64,000 bases of DNA from 67-14 sp020438345 (GCA_937872475.1 CALMSY010000005.1:124001-188000), one strand, 5' to 3'; shown: positions 44,120 through 52,527, counted from the first letter of the stretch. The notes: generated from the letters alone by a model not told the origin. Numbers and translations are program-made.

Positions 44120-44416
44120 TTGAGCTCGGGCTCCCCCATCGAGCAAATACTCACAAGCAAATCGATGATTGAGCAGCTCGCGGCAATTGAACACGAGCGA
44201 TGGAGTCATTGGCAGCGATATCTTCACGATCAGTGCGAAGCTGGTGACGACGGGTCGCTGACTATTCCCAAAGAACTCGCCCAGAGATGGACAACGCAAA
44301 TGAGAACAGCCTACGAAGATCTTTCGGACAAGGAGAAAGAGAGCGATCGAGAGCAGGTGCGTCGATACTTGACCGTAATCGTCAAAGAACTCGAGAAGTA
44401 CCCACCTCTTGACTAG
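44120..44416 (+). CDS. Small RyR-like domain protein linked to the TIR-caspase pair
   Basis: A 98-residue protein from a TTG one base after the caspase stop, with GAGGGG about 13 nt upstream. 'IEQLAAIEHERWSHWQRYL' and 'MRTAYEDLSDKEKESDREQVRRYL' match the helix-turn pattern of prokaryotic RyR domains ('LPYxELxExEKExDR'), which are predicted to bind nucleotide-derived ligands in immune and prophage loci. It has no catalytic motif. Spacing implies it is part of the same operon, so it may bind or buffer the TIR product, or help phage sensing. I know of no defined third gene of this type in type IV Thoeris. Confidence 0.65.
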   Translation: MSSGSPIEQILTSKSMIEQLAAIEHERWSHWQRYLHDQCEAGDDGSLTIPKELAQRWTTQMRTAYEDLSDKEKESDREQVRRYLTVIVKELEKYPPLD

Positions 44417-44460
44417 CTAGAGCCCACAATGTCGGTCCAAGTCGATCGATGGCGGTTTGC

Positions 44461-46086
44461 CTAGTCGCAGCGGCATCGCCTCTTACCCAGTTCACGTTGG
44501 GCGAAGGCAGCAGACTCTCTGACTTCTGCTGTCCGTGGTCTTGATCCGGTGAGTCTCAGTTCCCACAGTCCTCGGGGCGAGTCTGCCCTCAGCAGCCCGT
44601 CGTCTACGAGGGAGCCTCGGGCCTTGGCGGCGAGGGCCTGCCACCGGAGCGGGCCGCTCGGAATCTGCTCCGTGTCGAGTTCAGAGAAGCGACCTCCCAT
44701 CTCCTGTTCGATCTCCGCGAGAACCTCCTTGCGTGTTGCGCTGCCTCCGCGGCGGGAGAGTGTCCGCATGATCGCGGGCCGGTATTCGGGCACAGTGATG
44801 AGGCTCGGCCGATCCGGAGGTGCTTCGGTCGAGACTACGCGCTCGCCTCGGACGAGCGCCTTGAGTCGCGCGCGCTCCTCGGTGCCTCGGGCCATGCCGT
44901 GGGTGTAGACCCGCATCGTGAACTTGGGGTCGGTGTGCCCGAGCTGGGTCATTACCGAGTGCGGGTCCTCGCCGATCGCGACGAGCACGGAGGCGAAGGT
45001 GTGGCGGAGCTTGTGGGTGGTGAGCCCGATCGGTAACGGAACCTGGCCGCGGCCTTCGAGCAGCTCGTTGGCCCGCTCGATGACCGGCGCGAGGATGCGC
45101 GTTCGCAGGTTGTCGGGGTCGCGGCGCCCGCCGGTGCCGGTGGGAAAGGTGAGATCGTCCGGGCCGGACCTGTACGCGCGGGCTTTGTGGACGGCGAGGA
45201 TGTCTCGAAGCAAGGGCAACATCGTGATCTCCCTGAGCCCCGCCTGGGTCTTCGAGCGGCCGATGAAGATCCTTCCGTTGGCGAGATCAACATCTCGCCA
45301 GAGCAGATGGCATAGCTCGCTTGCACGCGGGCCGGCGAGGACCAGGGCCGCGATGATCGCCTGTCGATCGGAGCAGTGGAAGGTTGGTTTGCGGTCAAGT
45401 TCGGCTGCTGCGTCGATCAACGCCTCGATCTGAGCGGCGGTGTCCAGGTAGACCGGACGAGATGGCGGCAGCTTGAGCCGTCGGCGCCTCCCGACCGCCG
45501 CGTTCTCGGTGACCTTCTTGTATTCGAGAGCGACCGAGAGAATCCACTGGAGTTGGTCGATCGTCTTGTTGATCGAACTCGGGCCAAGGGGCCTGAGGAC
45601 GCGGCCGTTCTTGTCTCGCAGGGGCTGGTCGTGTTCGATCGCTTTTCGGCGGGTGTCGGCTTCTTTGACCTTGTGGCGACGGTAGCCGTCGACGGCCTCG
45701 ATGTCGATCTCGATGAGCGACCAGTCGGCGAAGTAGGCCAGCAGGTGCCCGGTGGCCCACTGCTCGTACTCGTGGGATTTGTCGGCGATCTGGCCCTCGC
45801 GGGCGGCGATCAATTCGCGCGCGAACGGTCCAAACAGCGTGGCCTCCTCCCCGCTCTCGGTCTGCGCGTCAGGGGGCTTTGTCGTTTTCTTCGGCGGCAC
45901 CCAAAGGCCACGCCTCACGTCGGCGAGGATGTTTGCCAGCTCCTCTTCGGCCAACTCCCAGGTCCAGCCGTCGTGCTCGTATCCGAGGGTCACATATCGC
46001 CGCTCGCCATATGCGGGGAACCGGAGGGCGAAGCCTTTGCCGGCCTGCCAGTCGCGCTCCAGAACCTCACCTTTTACTTTCGCCAT
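44461..46086 (-). CDS. int: Tyrosine recombinase (ICE integrase) with Mrr_N-like C-terminal domain
   Basis: A 541-residue integrase. ATG at 46086 with AGGAG 7 nt before it; the longer frame upstream is ignored. Residues 1-70 resemble an arm-binding domain ('RRYVTLGYEHDGWTWELAEEELANIL'), ~90-200 the SAM-like core-binding domain, and ~215-400 the catalytic domain with Arg254 ('GPRASELC'), Lys280, His358/Arg361 ('THKLRHTF'), His384 ('LGHTDPKFTM') and Tyr394. Residues ~430-515 add a winged helix like the N-terminal domain of Mrr ('VPEYRPAIMRTLSRRGGSATRKEVLAEIEQEM' to 'DSPRGLWELRLTG'), an unusual fusion. It ends the leftward transfer operon and should act on the tRNA-end site near 38.25 kb. Confidence 0.92.
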   Translation of the reverse strand: MAKVKGEVLERDWQAGKGFALRFPAYGERRYVTLGYEHDGWTWELAEEELANILADVRRGLWVPPKKTTKPPDAQTESGEEATLFGPFARELIAAREGQIADKSHEYEQWATGHLLAYFADWSLIEIDIEAVDGYRRHKVKEADTRRKAIEHDQPLRDKNGRVLRPLGPSSINKTIDQLQWILSVALEYKKVTENAAVGRRRRLKLPPSRPVYLDTAAQIEALIDAAAELDRKPTFHCSDRQAIIAALVLAGPRASELCHLLWRDVDLANGRIFIGRSKTQAGLREITMLPLLRDILAVHKARAYRSGPDDLTFPTGTGGRRDPDNLRTRILAPVIERANELLEGRGQVPLPIGLTTHKLRHTFASVLVAIGEDPHSVMTQLGHTDPKFTMRVYTHGMARGTEERARLKALVRGERVVSTEAPPDRPSLITVPEYRPAIMRTLSRRGGSATRKEVLAEIEQEMGGRFSELDTEQIPSGPLRWQALAAKARGSLVDDGLLRADSPRGLWELRLTGSRPRTAEVRESAAFAQRELGKRRCRCD

Positions 46087-46293
46087 CGGGTGTCTCCTGT
46101 CGGTTGTGGCGACGAGGTGAGGGCGGCGCACCGGTTCAGCCGGGCTAGGCTGGGTGCGCGCCGAAGCTCGTCCTTCGGCGCCGGGCCGGGGTGGCGGTGC
46201 AACGCCGCCTCGGCCACACTTATGTTGCTGGGTGAACTTAGCTCTGCTGCGCACGGAAAGCCAGTCGCAATCGGGATCGCTGCAGATCGAATC

Positions 46294-46602
46294 TCACCGG
46301 CGGCCATCGCCTCGGCTCCTGGGATGCATCCGGGCGAGTCTCTCGGCAACCTCGTTCGGGTCGAATCTAAGGCGCGGCCTGGGCCCGTCTCCGAGTTGGC
46401 GGGCTCCGAGTTGCTCGGCGTGCTCGTAGACCCAGCGCCGGTCGACACCCCATCGTTCGGCTACGACCTTCGCGGTGACCATTCGTCCCGGCCGTTTCGG
46501 CTCGGTCGGTTGGAGCAGCTCGGATAGGCGACGCGCGAGCGTCTCGATCGATTCGGGAGAGAGCGTCACCTCCTCCGGTTGTCGTGACGGTGGCCATCCC
46601 AT
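46294..46602 (-). CDS. Small HTH protein, candidate excisionase/recombination directionality factor
   Basis: A 102-residue protein whose ATG is 1 nt after the methyltransferase stop, with GGAGGT upstream. It carries one excisionase/MerR-like HTH, 'VVAERWGVDRRWVYEHAEQLGARQLGDGPRPRLRFDPNEVAERL'. The short size, basic C-terminus and position 207 nt before the integrase fit an Xis-like role. The 207-nt gap to the integrase could hold an additional promoter; none was identified. Confidence 0.75.
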   Translation of the reverse strand: MGWPPSRQPEEVTLSPESIETLARRLSELLQPTEPKRPGRMVTAKVVAERWGVDRRWVYEHAEQLGARQLGDGPRPRLRFDPNEVAERLARMHPRSRGDGRR

Positions 46603-46603
46603 C

Positions 46604-47629
46604 TCACACCTCCGATCCTGAGAAGTGCTCGATGCGGGCTCGGGCGATCTCGGCGAAGCTCTCGTCTTTTTCGATGCCGATGAACGCTCGGCCTTCGAGG
46701 GTGGCGGCGGCCCCGGTTGTGCCGGAGCCGCAGAACGGATCGAGCACGACACCACCCTCGGGGCAGGCGAGCCGGATCAGCCAGCGCATCACCTCGATCG
46801 GCTTCACCGTCGGATGGTGGTTGTGAACCAGCTTCGGCTCTCCTCCAGGCCGTCGACCGGCCCGGGGGAACAGGTTGAGACGCCGGGCGGGTAGCGCTTC
46901 GCAGCCAGCGTCGCGCTCGCGTCTCGGCGCCTTCGAGCAGTAGAAGACCCGGTCGACGGGAAGTCGTGACCCGGGTCGGCGTTCGTGTCCGCCCGCTTCC
47001 ACGAGGGCGACCGGACAGCTCGGGTGGCATCGCCTTTCGTGACACCGGGGTGAGTGGGAGAAGAGAACGTTCGCCGGCCAGCGACCGTGGGTTCTGCAGG
47101 CACCAATGTCCAAGGCCCCATTTCCATGTCCGCCAGATCCAAGTTCAGGACCACCGTTTGGTGGCCGGCGGGCCAAGAGGATCGGCTCGTAGGCGGGCTT
47201 CAAGTTGGTGCCTCGGTCCCCTGGCAAGCGCCTCGATTTCGGCATGCCGCTCGAATAGAGCCACATCAGCACGTCACGAATCTCGAAGCCCGCGTTCTCG
47301 ACGCCCGCGACGAGCCGATGGAATGTTCTGGGAGACCCGAAGGCAAGCAGGTGCGCGCCGGGGCGCATGGCCCGAAGACACTGAGCAGCCCAACGTTCGC
47401 ACCAAAACTCGAATCCCTCTCCGAGGCTGAGGTCGCGGCGGCCGGAACGCGTGGCGTGGTTGCGGATCGCCCGGGCGTCCCAGGTCTCATCTCCCTGCCG
47501 GAAGCTGGCGATCGCATAGGGCGGATCGGTGACCACAGCGTCAACGGTGTCGGCGGAGAGCGTCGTGAGGGTCTTGGCGCAGTCTCCGTGGATGACCCGC
47601 CAGCCGAGCTTTTGAGTTGAACTTGCCAT
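46604..47629 (-). CDS. DNA methyltransferase (N6-adenine/N4-cytosine)
   Basis: A 341-residue amino-methyltransferase. Motif IV is 'AVVTDPPYAIASF' and motif I near the C-terminus is 'VVLDPFCGSGTTGAAATLEGRAFIGIEKDESFAEIA', so the beta-type order. 'HPTVKPIEVMRWLIRLACP' is the segment preceding motif I in this family. No cognate restriction gene is adjacent, so it is a solitary element-borne methylase, likely protecting the ICE from host restriction on transfer. Starts overlapping the upstream stop (TGATG). Confidence 0.92.
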   Translation of the reverse strand: MASSTQKLGWRVIHGDCAKTLTTLSADTVDAVVTDPPYAIASFRQGDETWDARAIRNHATRSGRRDLSLGEGFEFWCERWAAQCLRAMRPGAHLLAFGSPRTFHRLVAGVENAGFEIRDVLMWLYSSGMPKSRRLPGDRGTNLKPAYEPILLARRPPNGGPELGSGGHGNGALDIGACRTHGRWPANVLFSHSPRCHERRCHPSCPVALVEAGGHERRPGSRLPVDRVFYCSKAPRRERDAGCEALPARRLNLFPRAGRRPGGEPKLVHNHHPTVKPIEVMRWLIRLACPEGGVVLDPFCGSGTTGAAATLEGRAFIGIEKDESFAEIARARIEHFSGSEV

Positions 47630-48510
47630 CAGGTGTGCTCCTTGTCTGGGAGTTGGCCGAGCCAGTTGACGGGGTCGCGGTGGCGCGGCCCGGTGAAGAT
47701 CGCTCCGAACGGTCCGTGCTCGCGGAGGTCTTCGGCGAGACAGAAGAGCACGCTTACCTTTCGGTTTCGGGTCAGCTCAGGGTCGCTTGCCAGAAGCGCG
47801 ATCGTGGTTGCGCGTCTCCTCTTGAGTGCTTCTCTTGGCGCCCCGGCAAGTACGCAGAGCGCGGGCGGGAACTCCGGGTACATGGACCGCCAGATCGGCT
47901 CGCCTCGGTCATCGCTCGCCCGGAAGAGCCGGGTGTAGCCGGCAAGCTCGGCCGCCAGGCGGTCGACCGAAAGCGTTGCCCGGTCGAGTTCGATGAAGCG
48001 TTGCTCGATCAATACCCCGCCGTCGTCGAGGCGAAGGTAGGTCATGACCGCGTCCGCCCTGAGGACCCTTCGGCGGCGGCCTCGGTTGGTGTCGAGGCGG
48101 TGGACTACTTCGTGGCGCCAGGCAAGCGATCCGAACTCGTCGCCGCGCTCGCGGGCGGCTTCGGCGAAGGAGATCATTGCGTTGTTGAGGGCCAGGGTGT
48201 GCTCTTGAAGTTGGCCGGTTACCTGCTCGATGTCGAGCGTGGCCGGTTCCTCCGATACCACGCCGGAGACCTTGGCGGCGCGTGCGCCCGAGGGGCTCAG
48301 GAACCAGAGGCGTTTGGGTAGGTCGCCGGGTGATTGGACGCGTTCGATCAGGCCGGCCGCCCAGAGATGAGCCAGGATCTGCTGTGCCCGCCTAGACGTT
48401 CTGCCCGGCAGGTGGAGACGGCGGACTTGATCGGTGGTGAGTACGCGGTGTTGACCGATCGAGGCGAGTAGCTCGACGCTGATTCTCGGCAGCCCGGAGG
48501 AAGCGTTCAT
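47629..48510 (-). CDS. Replication-relaxation family protein
   Basis: A 293-residue protein with an N-terminal winged helix ('ISVELLASIGQHRVLTTDQVRRLHLPGRTSRRAQQILAHLWAAGLIERV') of the Replic_Relax type found beside coupling proteins on actinobacterial plasmids and ICEs. The middle, 'LAWRHEVVHRLDTNRGRRRRVLRADAVMTYLRLDDGGVLIEQRFIELDRATL', resembles a restriction-endonuclease-like fold with a D-x-x-x...E-x-D pattern. No separate relaxase is visible in the window, so this protein may process or help open transfer DNA. ATGA overlap with the coupling-protein stop. Confidence 0.8.
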   Translation of the reverse strand: MNASSGLPRISVELLASIGQHRVLTTDQVRRLHLPGRTSRRAQQILAHLWAAGLIERVQSPGDLPKRLWFLSPSGARAAKVSGVVSEEPATLDIEQVTGQLQEHTLALNNAMISFAEAARERGDEFGSLAWRHEVVHRLDTNRGRRRRVLRADAVMTYLRLDDGGVLIEQRFIELDRATLSVDRLAAELAGYTRLFRASDDRGEPIWRSMYPEFPPALCVLAGAPREALKRRRATTIALLASDPELTRNRKVSVLFCLAEDLREHGPFGAIFTGPRHRDPVNWLGQLPDKEHT

Positions 48511-51110
48511 TGGTCCTCCCCCTCCTCGGCCCGCATCGGGCTGTAGTCGTCGATCGGATCTGCCAACTCAAGTTCCGGGGTCTCGTGGCTGGCCGGGTTC
48601 TCCTTGAGAGCTTCCAGCTCGGCCAGGATCCTGTCGTCCAGGGTCTCCAGATGCGCCAGCGCGTCAGCCGAGGAGCGCGTTTCGACCGCCCCGGTGATCT
48701 CGCCGGGATGACCCGGCCCGTAAAGGTCGTGGATCGTGACACCGCCCAGGGCGAATGGTTCGCTGACCGATCCGTGGTCGGTTACCTGCGCAATGAACCT
48801 GTATTTGGGCAGGCGGGTGAGCGCCGCCGGGTCCGGTCGGCCAGCCCACTCCCGAGTAATCAACGAGGCCGCCTTCGAGTTGAGCGCGGTGGCGATCAGG
48901 TGAGAGCGGTTCGTGGTGAGAGCCTGAAGCGTCGCCGGAGTGAGGCGTTCGGGATTCTGGTTGAGCAGCACTGCCCGTATCCCGTACTTCGCGGCCTGCT
49001 CCAGCGCAGCGAGATTTCCCGAGGCGGCACCGTCGTAGGTCTGAACCTCATCGAGGAACACCCAGAATGGACGTCGCTTCTCTGGTGGGTTGTCGGCTCT
49101 GGCCTTGGCGGCATGAAGGAGATCGAAAACGATCAGGTTGGCGATCAACCTGTCCCGGGTGCCACCTGACCCCGGACAGGCCAACACGATCTGACCCTTG
49201 TCCATCGCCTCACGAATCCGATAGGTGCTCTGACTCGCGCCGAGCAACGTGGCGACGGCGGCCGAGGCGCGGAGACGGTCAACCATGTTGGTGAGTGGTG
49301 TGATCGCCTCTTCGGCGAGCCGCGGGAATCGGTCGCTCCAGAACTGTTGCGAGGCCCGCGGCATAAACGGCAAGGCTGCTTTCCGCCAGGCCCCGTCAGA
49401 CAAGAGTGTCGGTAGCTGGAAGATGGTCGGACAAAGCTCCGGCGGCAGCACCTTCGCGATCGAGGTGAGCGCCATCGCTGATTGCGCCGTCAGGTTGATC
49501 GCCCGGGTCGACCGCTCCCCCCATTGAAGAGCCGAAGCGAACGCGTCAACCACCGCCTCGATACCAGCCTCGGCCTGTGCTGAGTCGGTGCCACCCAGCT
49601 CAAAGAGGTTCCATCCCGGTTGCGCCGCGGCGGCGGGGCCAAGGTCGATCTCAACCACCCGCCTGCTGACCTCTGGGTCGGTGAGGTAGGGCTTCATTCG
49701 TTCGATCGCGTCCTGGTGCGGGTCGAGGAAGAGCCCGCCCTGGCCGGAACGCACCAGGTGGAGGAACTGACAGATCGCGATTTCGGTCTTGCCGAAGCGG
49801 CTGCGGCCGGCGATGTAGGTAAAGAACGTGTCGCCGGCACGGACACCGACCACCCGTTCACCCGCCTCGTTGGAGATGCGGCCGATCGGAATCAAGCCAG
49901 GCTCATTCCCGAGCGTCGGCAGGTCGGGGGGCGGAGAAAGCATCGCCCCGGAACGCAGGACGTTGTCGGCCTGCATGTTTATAGAGGGGGGTTTGAGGAA
50001 CCCGGCCATCTCCCGGGCAGTCAGGACACACCTTCTCGCTGGCCTGAACCGGCCCGAGTCGGCCCGCCGGTCGAAGTGGCCGCGGCGGCCGGGCAGGTCG
50101 GAGCCGAGGAACGCGAGCCCGGGGATCGGCATGCCGGAAGCCTTCAGCCAGTTTCTGTCGGCGGTCGACTCGAATGCCGCGAGGAGATTCGTCATCGTGG
50201 CGCTCGCGCGAACCCGAGTCGCGGCGCGGGTTCGGATCAGGATCTGCGCCTCGAAGACGGCGCCGCCGTCTCGGAGCTTCGCGTCGAGACCGCGACCCTG
50301 ACCTCGACGCTCGGCCAAGGTCGCCGGGTCACTCTTGCCTTTCTTCCGATCCAGGCCAAGACGCTCCGCGAACGTTCCATGCTCAACACCCAGACGGCGG
50401 GCCTCGCGACTGAGACGGCGGGTCAGTCGGCTGCGGCGACGGCCAGCCGCGGGAAGGAGATCAAGGTGGACGCTCGCCTCCTCACCCTTATCGAGCGCGG
50501 CGAGCACGGAGGCGAATGGCTGGAGCGGATCGGGGTCTAGGTCAAGCCGCGCCAAAGGCTCGACGCTCGGCCGAGCTAGGACCAGCTCGGTTCGCATCGT
50601 CACCCGTGCCTTTTCTGGTCGGGCCGGGAGCAGCTCGTCGGCTTGGCGGATCTCGATGCCCTGGTAGGAGCGAAGGGCTGAGCGGACCACTTCCATCTGA
50701 CACTCTGCAGCGCCGATCAGGTAGACCAGCTGGCCTTCGGCGTCGTGCCTGAGGCGGATCCGGATTGCCGACGCGGGCCGGTCCATCCAGCCTCGGACGC
50801 CTCGATCGGCGCGGGAGAGTTGGGCTGCGACGCGGAGGATGGTTTCGATGCTGGCTTCGAACTCGTCGGCGGGCACCACCGCGACGGTCCGGCGGGAGCC
50901 GAGCGTGCGGCGGGTTGAGATGAAGCGTTGTGTAGCCAGCGCCGAGGCGATAGCGACAAGGCCGATAGCGACTGGGAGCAGCGATTCGATGATCGAGAGA
51001 ACCCGTCCGGGCTGGAGATTCGAGAGAGCCCGCCAGACGGCGAGACAGATGGCACCCGCGAGGATCACGAGCATGAGGGTCGGGTCGGACCGGCGACGAG
51101 CAGAATTCAT
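48507..51110 (-). CDS. Type IV coupling protein (VirD4/TraD-like ATPase)
   Basis: An 867-residue protein. ATG at 51110 with GGAGG 8 nt upstream; the open frame continues but is not coding. Two TM segments at about 11-28 and 40-62, then a ~370-residue middle domain. Walker A is 'GRSRFGKTE' (435-443) with 'GLFLDPHQDAIER' after it, and Walker B is 'FWVFLDEVQTYDG'. 'YGIRAVLLNQNPERLTPATLQALTTNRSHLIA' is typical of TraD/TraG-like coupling ATPases of Gram-positive elements. It brings the DNA-protein complex to the secretion channel. Overlaps its neighbours by ATGA on both sides. Confidence 0.92.
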   Translation of the reverse strand: MNSARRRSDPTLMLVILAGAICLAVWRALSNLQPGRVLSIIESLLPVAIGLVAIASALATQRFISTRRTLGSRRTVAVVPADEFEASIETILRVAAQLSRADRGVRGWMDRPASAIRIRLRHDAEGQLVYLIGAAECQMEVVRSALRSYQGIEIRQADELLPARPEKARVTMRTELVLARPSVEPLARLDLDPDPLQPFASVLAALDKGEEASVHLDLLPAAGRRRSRLTRRLSREARRLGVEHGTFAERLGLDRKKGKSDPATLAERRGQGRGLDAKLRDGGAVFEAQILIRTRAATRVRASATMTNLLAAFESTADRNWLKASGMPIPGLAFLGSDLPGRRGHFDRRADSGRFRPARRCVLTAREMAGFLKPPSINMQADNVLRSGAMLSPPPDLPTLGNEPGLIPIGRISNEAGERVVGVRAGDTFFTYIAGRSRFGKTEIAICQFLHLVRSGQGGLFLDPHQDAIERMKPYLTDPEVSRRVVEIDLGPAAAAQPGWNLFELGGTDSAQAEAGIEAVVDAFASALQWGERSTRAINLTAQSAMALTSIAKVLPPELCPTIFQLPTLLSDGAWRKAALPFMPRASQQFWSDRFPRLAEEAITPLTNMVDRLRASAAVATLLGASQSTYRIREAMDKGQIVLACPGSGGTRDRLIANLIVFDLLHAAKARADNPPEKRRPFWVFLDEVQTYDGAASGNLAALEQAAKYGIRAVLLNQNPERLTPATLQALTTNRSHLIATALNSKAASLITREWAGRPDPAALTRLPKYRFIAQVTDHGSVSEPFALGGVTIHDLYGPGHPGEITGAVETRSSADALAHLETLDDRILAELEALKENPASHETPELELADPIDDYSPMRAEEGEDQ

Positions 51111-51310
51111 GGTCCTGCCTCCAGGGACGGTAGAGATGTCGGCAAACTCGAAATCCGGCAATCCGCCAACCGCCGCGACCTCCGCCCCATCCAGGCGATC
51201 CAGGGAGCGAAAGGACAGGCGAAGCCACCCCCGAAGCCACAGGCGAAGGGACAGGCGAAGGGACAGGCGAAACGTCGAATAGCCGGACCTGTGAGCGCCG
51301 CCTGGCTCAT
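51107..51310 (-). CDS. 67-residue Cys/Phe-repeat protein between the wall hydrolase and coupling ATPase
   Basis: The ATG overlaps the wall-hydrolase stop (ATGA) and its own TGA overlaps the coupling-protein ATG (ATGA); AAGGG lies 7 nt before the start. The protein has a central repeat 'FACPFACPFACGFGGGFACPFAPW' (four Cys, regular x-C-P-F spacing), a basic stretch and a short tail. The DNA of this repeat is a run of 12-bp units (51,211-51,275). No homologous family is known to me. It may be a small membrane-active or disulfide-bearing factor of the transfer machine, or a chance ORF serving only to couple translation. Confidence 0.5.
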   Translation of the reverse strand: MSQAALTGPAIRRFACPFACPFACGFGGGFACPFAPWIAWMGRRSRRLADCRISSLPTSLPSLEAGP

Positions 51311-52527
51311 CGCTCACCCTTTCCGGCCAGCACCTCAATCCACGTCGCCGGGATGTACGAGTAGCGGGAGCTGTTCTCCGGCATGCCCGGCGAGGCGGAG
51401 GTCTGCCAGGAGATGTGGATGTGCGGACCGCCCGTGCACGGGACGCAATGCTCAGGGTCGCCGTGAGATGGATAGTTGTTGTAGCCGATGAATCTGAACG
51501 GCGGATTTGCACATGCCGGTCTGACGCCAGATGCGGCGCAGCTCGGTTTCCACCCAACCGCCCGGGCTAGCCGCATCGTCGTTGACCAATCTCCATTCTT
51601 CGGCGCAGCGTCGATCGCGGCACCCAGCGGGTGCTCCCCATCGGGGGTGTGACCGAGCCCGAAGCAATCGGTGACGATCTGCCCGAACCGACGGGCCAGG
51701 TAGATCACATCGGCAACGATCCTTGAGTCGCAGGCCTCCGGGGTGCCCGGCGTGATGTCAGAGGGAAGGGCTTTGAGTTCGGCTGGGCCCTTGACCCGCT
51801 TGGCGCCGCCGAGTCCACCGGACGGGGACAGCTGGGCCCCGCACTCTCCGCTTCCGGATGGGGCCGGCTGCGCTCCGGCGGGGTCGGATGGCTCGGGACT
51901 GCCTTTTCCCTTGAATCCGTATTGGACGGCGCGGGCCATCACTTCGTCGGCGTAGGAGACGATCCCGTCGGCGCAGGCCCCGTAGTAGTGGCAGGCCGCC
52001 TCGCGGTAGGCGGCGTATGAGCCGCCGGTCCTGGGGGCGCCCATGACCGGTCTAAGGATTCTGGCCCCGGTGAAGATGGAGTCGGCGGGACTGGTGATGC
52101 TGGCTTTGCCGTCTCCGTCGGCATCTACTCCGTAACGCTCCCAGAGGGTAGGCACCGACGGATCAGGGCTGCATGCGCTGCCACGCACGACGGCGATCTG
52201 CATTGCCCCGCCGCAACCGGAGGCGTTAATTTCTCGGCAGGCTCCGTTGCCGCACTCTTGGTAGCCGATCGACGCGAGGAAGGTCCAGTCGATGTCGAAG
52301 CGTTTCGCCGCGGCGCGGTAGAGCTTGAGCTTCCAGGGTGCGATCTGCTGCTTGGCGGTCTTGGTCGGTGCCGCCTGAGCAGAGGAGCCACCGCCACCGG
52401 GGCAGCCGACATCCGCGCCGAGAATGGACATGAACATCCCCGTGATCGCGACGACCACCACCGTTACCGGAGCGAGTAGGGCCAAGGCCCAGATCGGCCG
52501 GGAACGTGGAGCGACCCGGCTCATCAT
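51307..52527 (-). CDS. Two-domain cell-wall hydrolase: lytic transglycosylase plus M15/LAS-type peptidase
   Basis: A 406-residue membrane-anchored protein. N-terminal TM ('IWALALLAPVTVVVVAITGMFM'). The SLT domain (~50-190) has the catalytic Glu in 'LASIGYQECGNGA' and 'GCGGAMQIAV'. After a Pro/Ser-rich linker the C-terminal domain shows LAS-metallopeptidase zinc ligands: 'GHTPDGEHPLGAAIDAAP' (His and Asp) and 'GGPHIHISW' (His-x-His). One protein that cuts glycan and peptide parts of peptidoglycan fits a VirB1-like channel-opening role. ATG at 52527 overlaps the upstream stop. Confidence 0.88.
   Translation of the reverse strand: MMSRVAPRSRPIWALALLAPVTVVVVAITGMFMSILGADVGCPGGGGSSAQAAPTKTAKQQIAPWKLKLYRAAAKRFDIDWTFLASIGYQECGNGACREINASGCGGAMQIAVVRGSACSPDPSVPTLWERYGVDADGDGKASITSPADSIFTGARILRPVMGAPRTGGSYAAYREAACHYYGACADGIVSYADEVMARAVQYGFKGKGSPEPSDPAGAQPAPSGSGECGAQLSPSGGLGGAKRVKGPAELKALPSDITPGTPEACDSRIVADVIYLARRFGQIVTDCFGLGHTPDGEHPLGAAIDAAPKNGDWSTTMRLARAVGWKPSCAASGVRPACANPPFRFIGYNNYPSHGDPEHCVPCTGGPHIHISWQTSASPGMPENSSRYSYIPATWIEVLAGKGER

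Noticed and set aside
46087..46254. Longer integrase start at 46254
   Set aside because: The added 56 residues are Arg/Pro-rich noise; AGGAG precedes the ATG at 46086, where the arm-binding domain begins.
46087..46293. Second attachment site next to the integrase
   Set aside because: No copy of the tRNA T-arm sequence is present in this gap, so the integrase is not at the element end on this side.
49620..50540. A 306-codon plus-strand open frame opposite the coupling ATPase
   Set aside because: Low-complexity, no domain, no ribosome-binding site; fully antisense to a well-supported gene.
51211..51275. A CRISPR array
   Set aside because: Units are 12 bp, directly adjacent and without spacers; no cas genes in the window.
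51111..51557. N-terminal extension of the coupling protein to 51557
   Set aside because: The extension overlaps the wall hydrolase in another frame, has no protein-like composition, and the ATG at 51110 has a strong ribosome-binding site right before the first TM segment.
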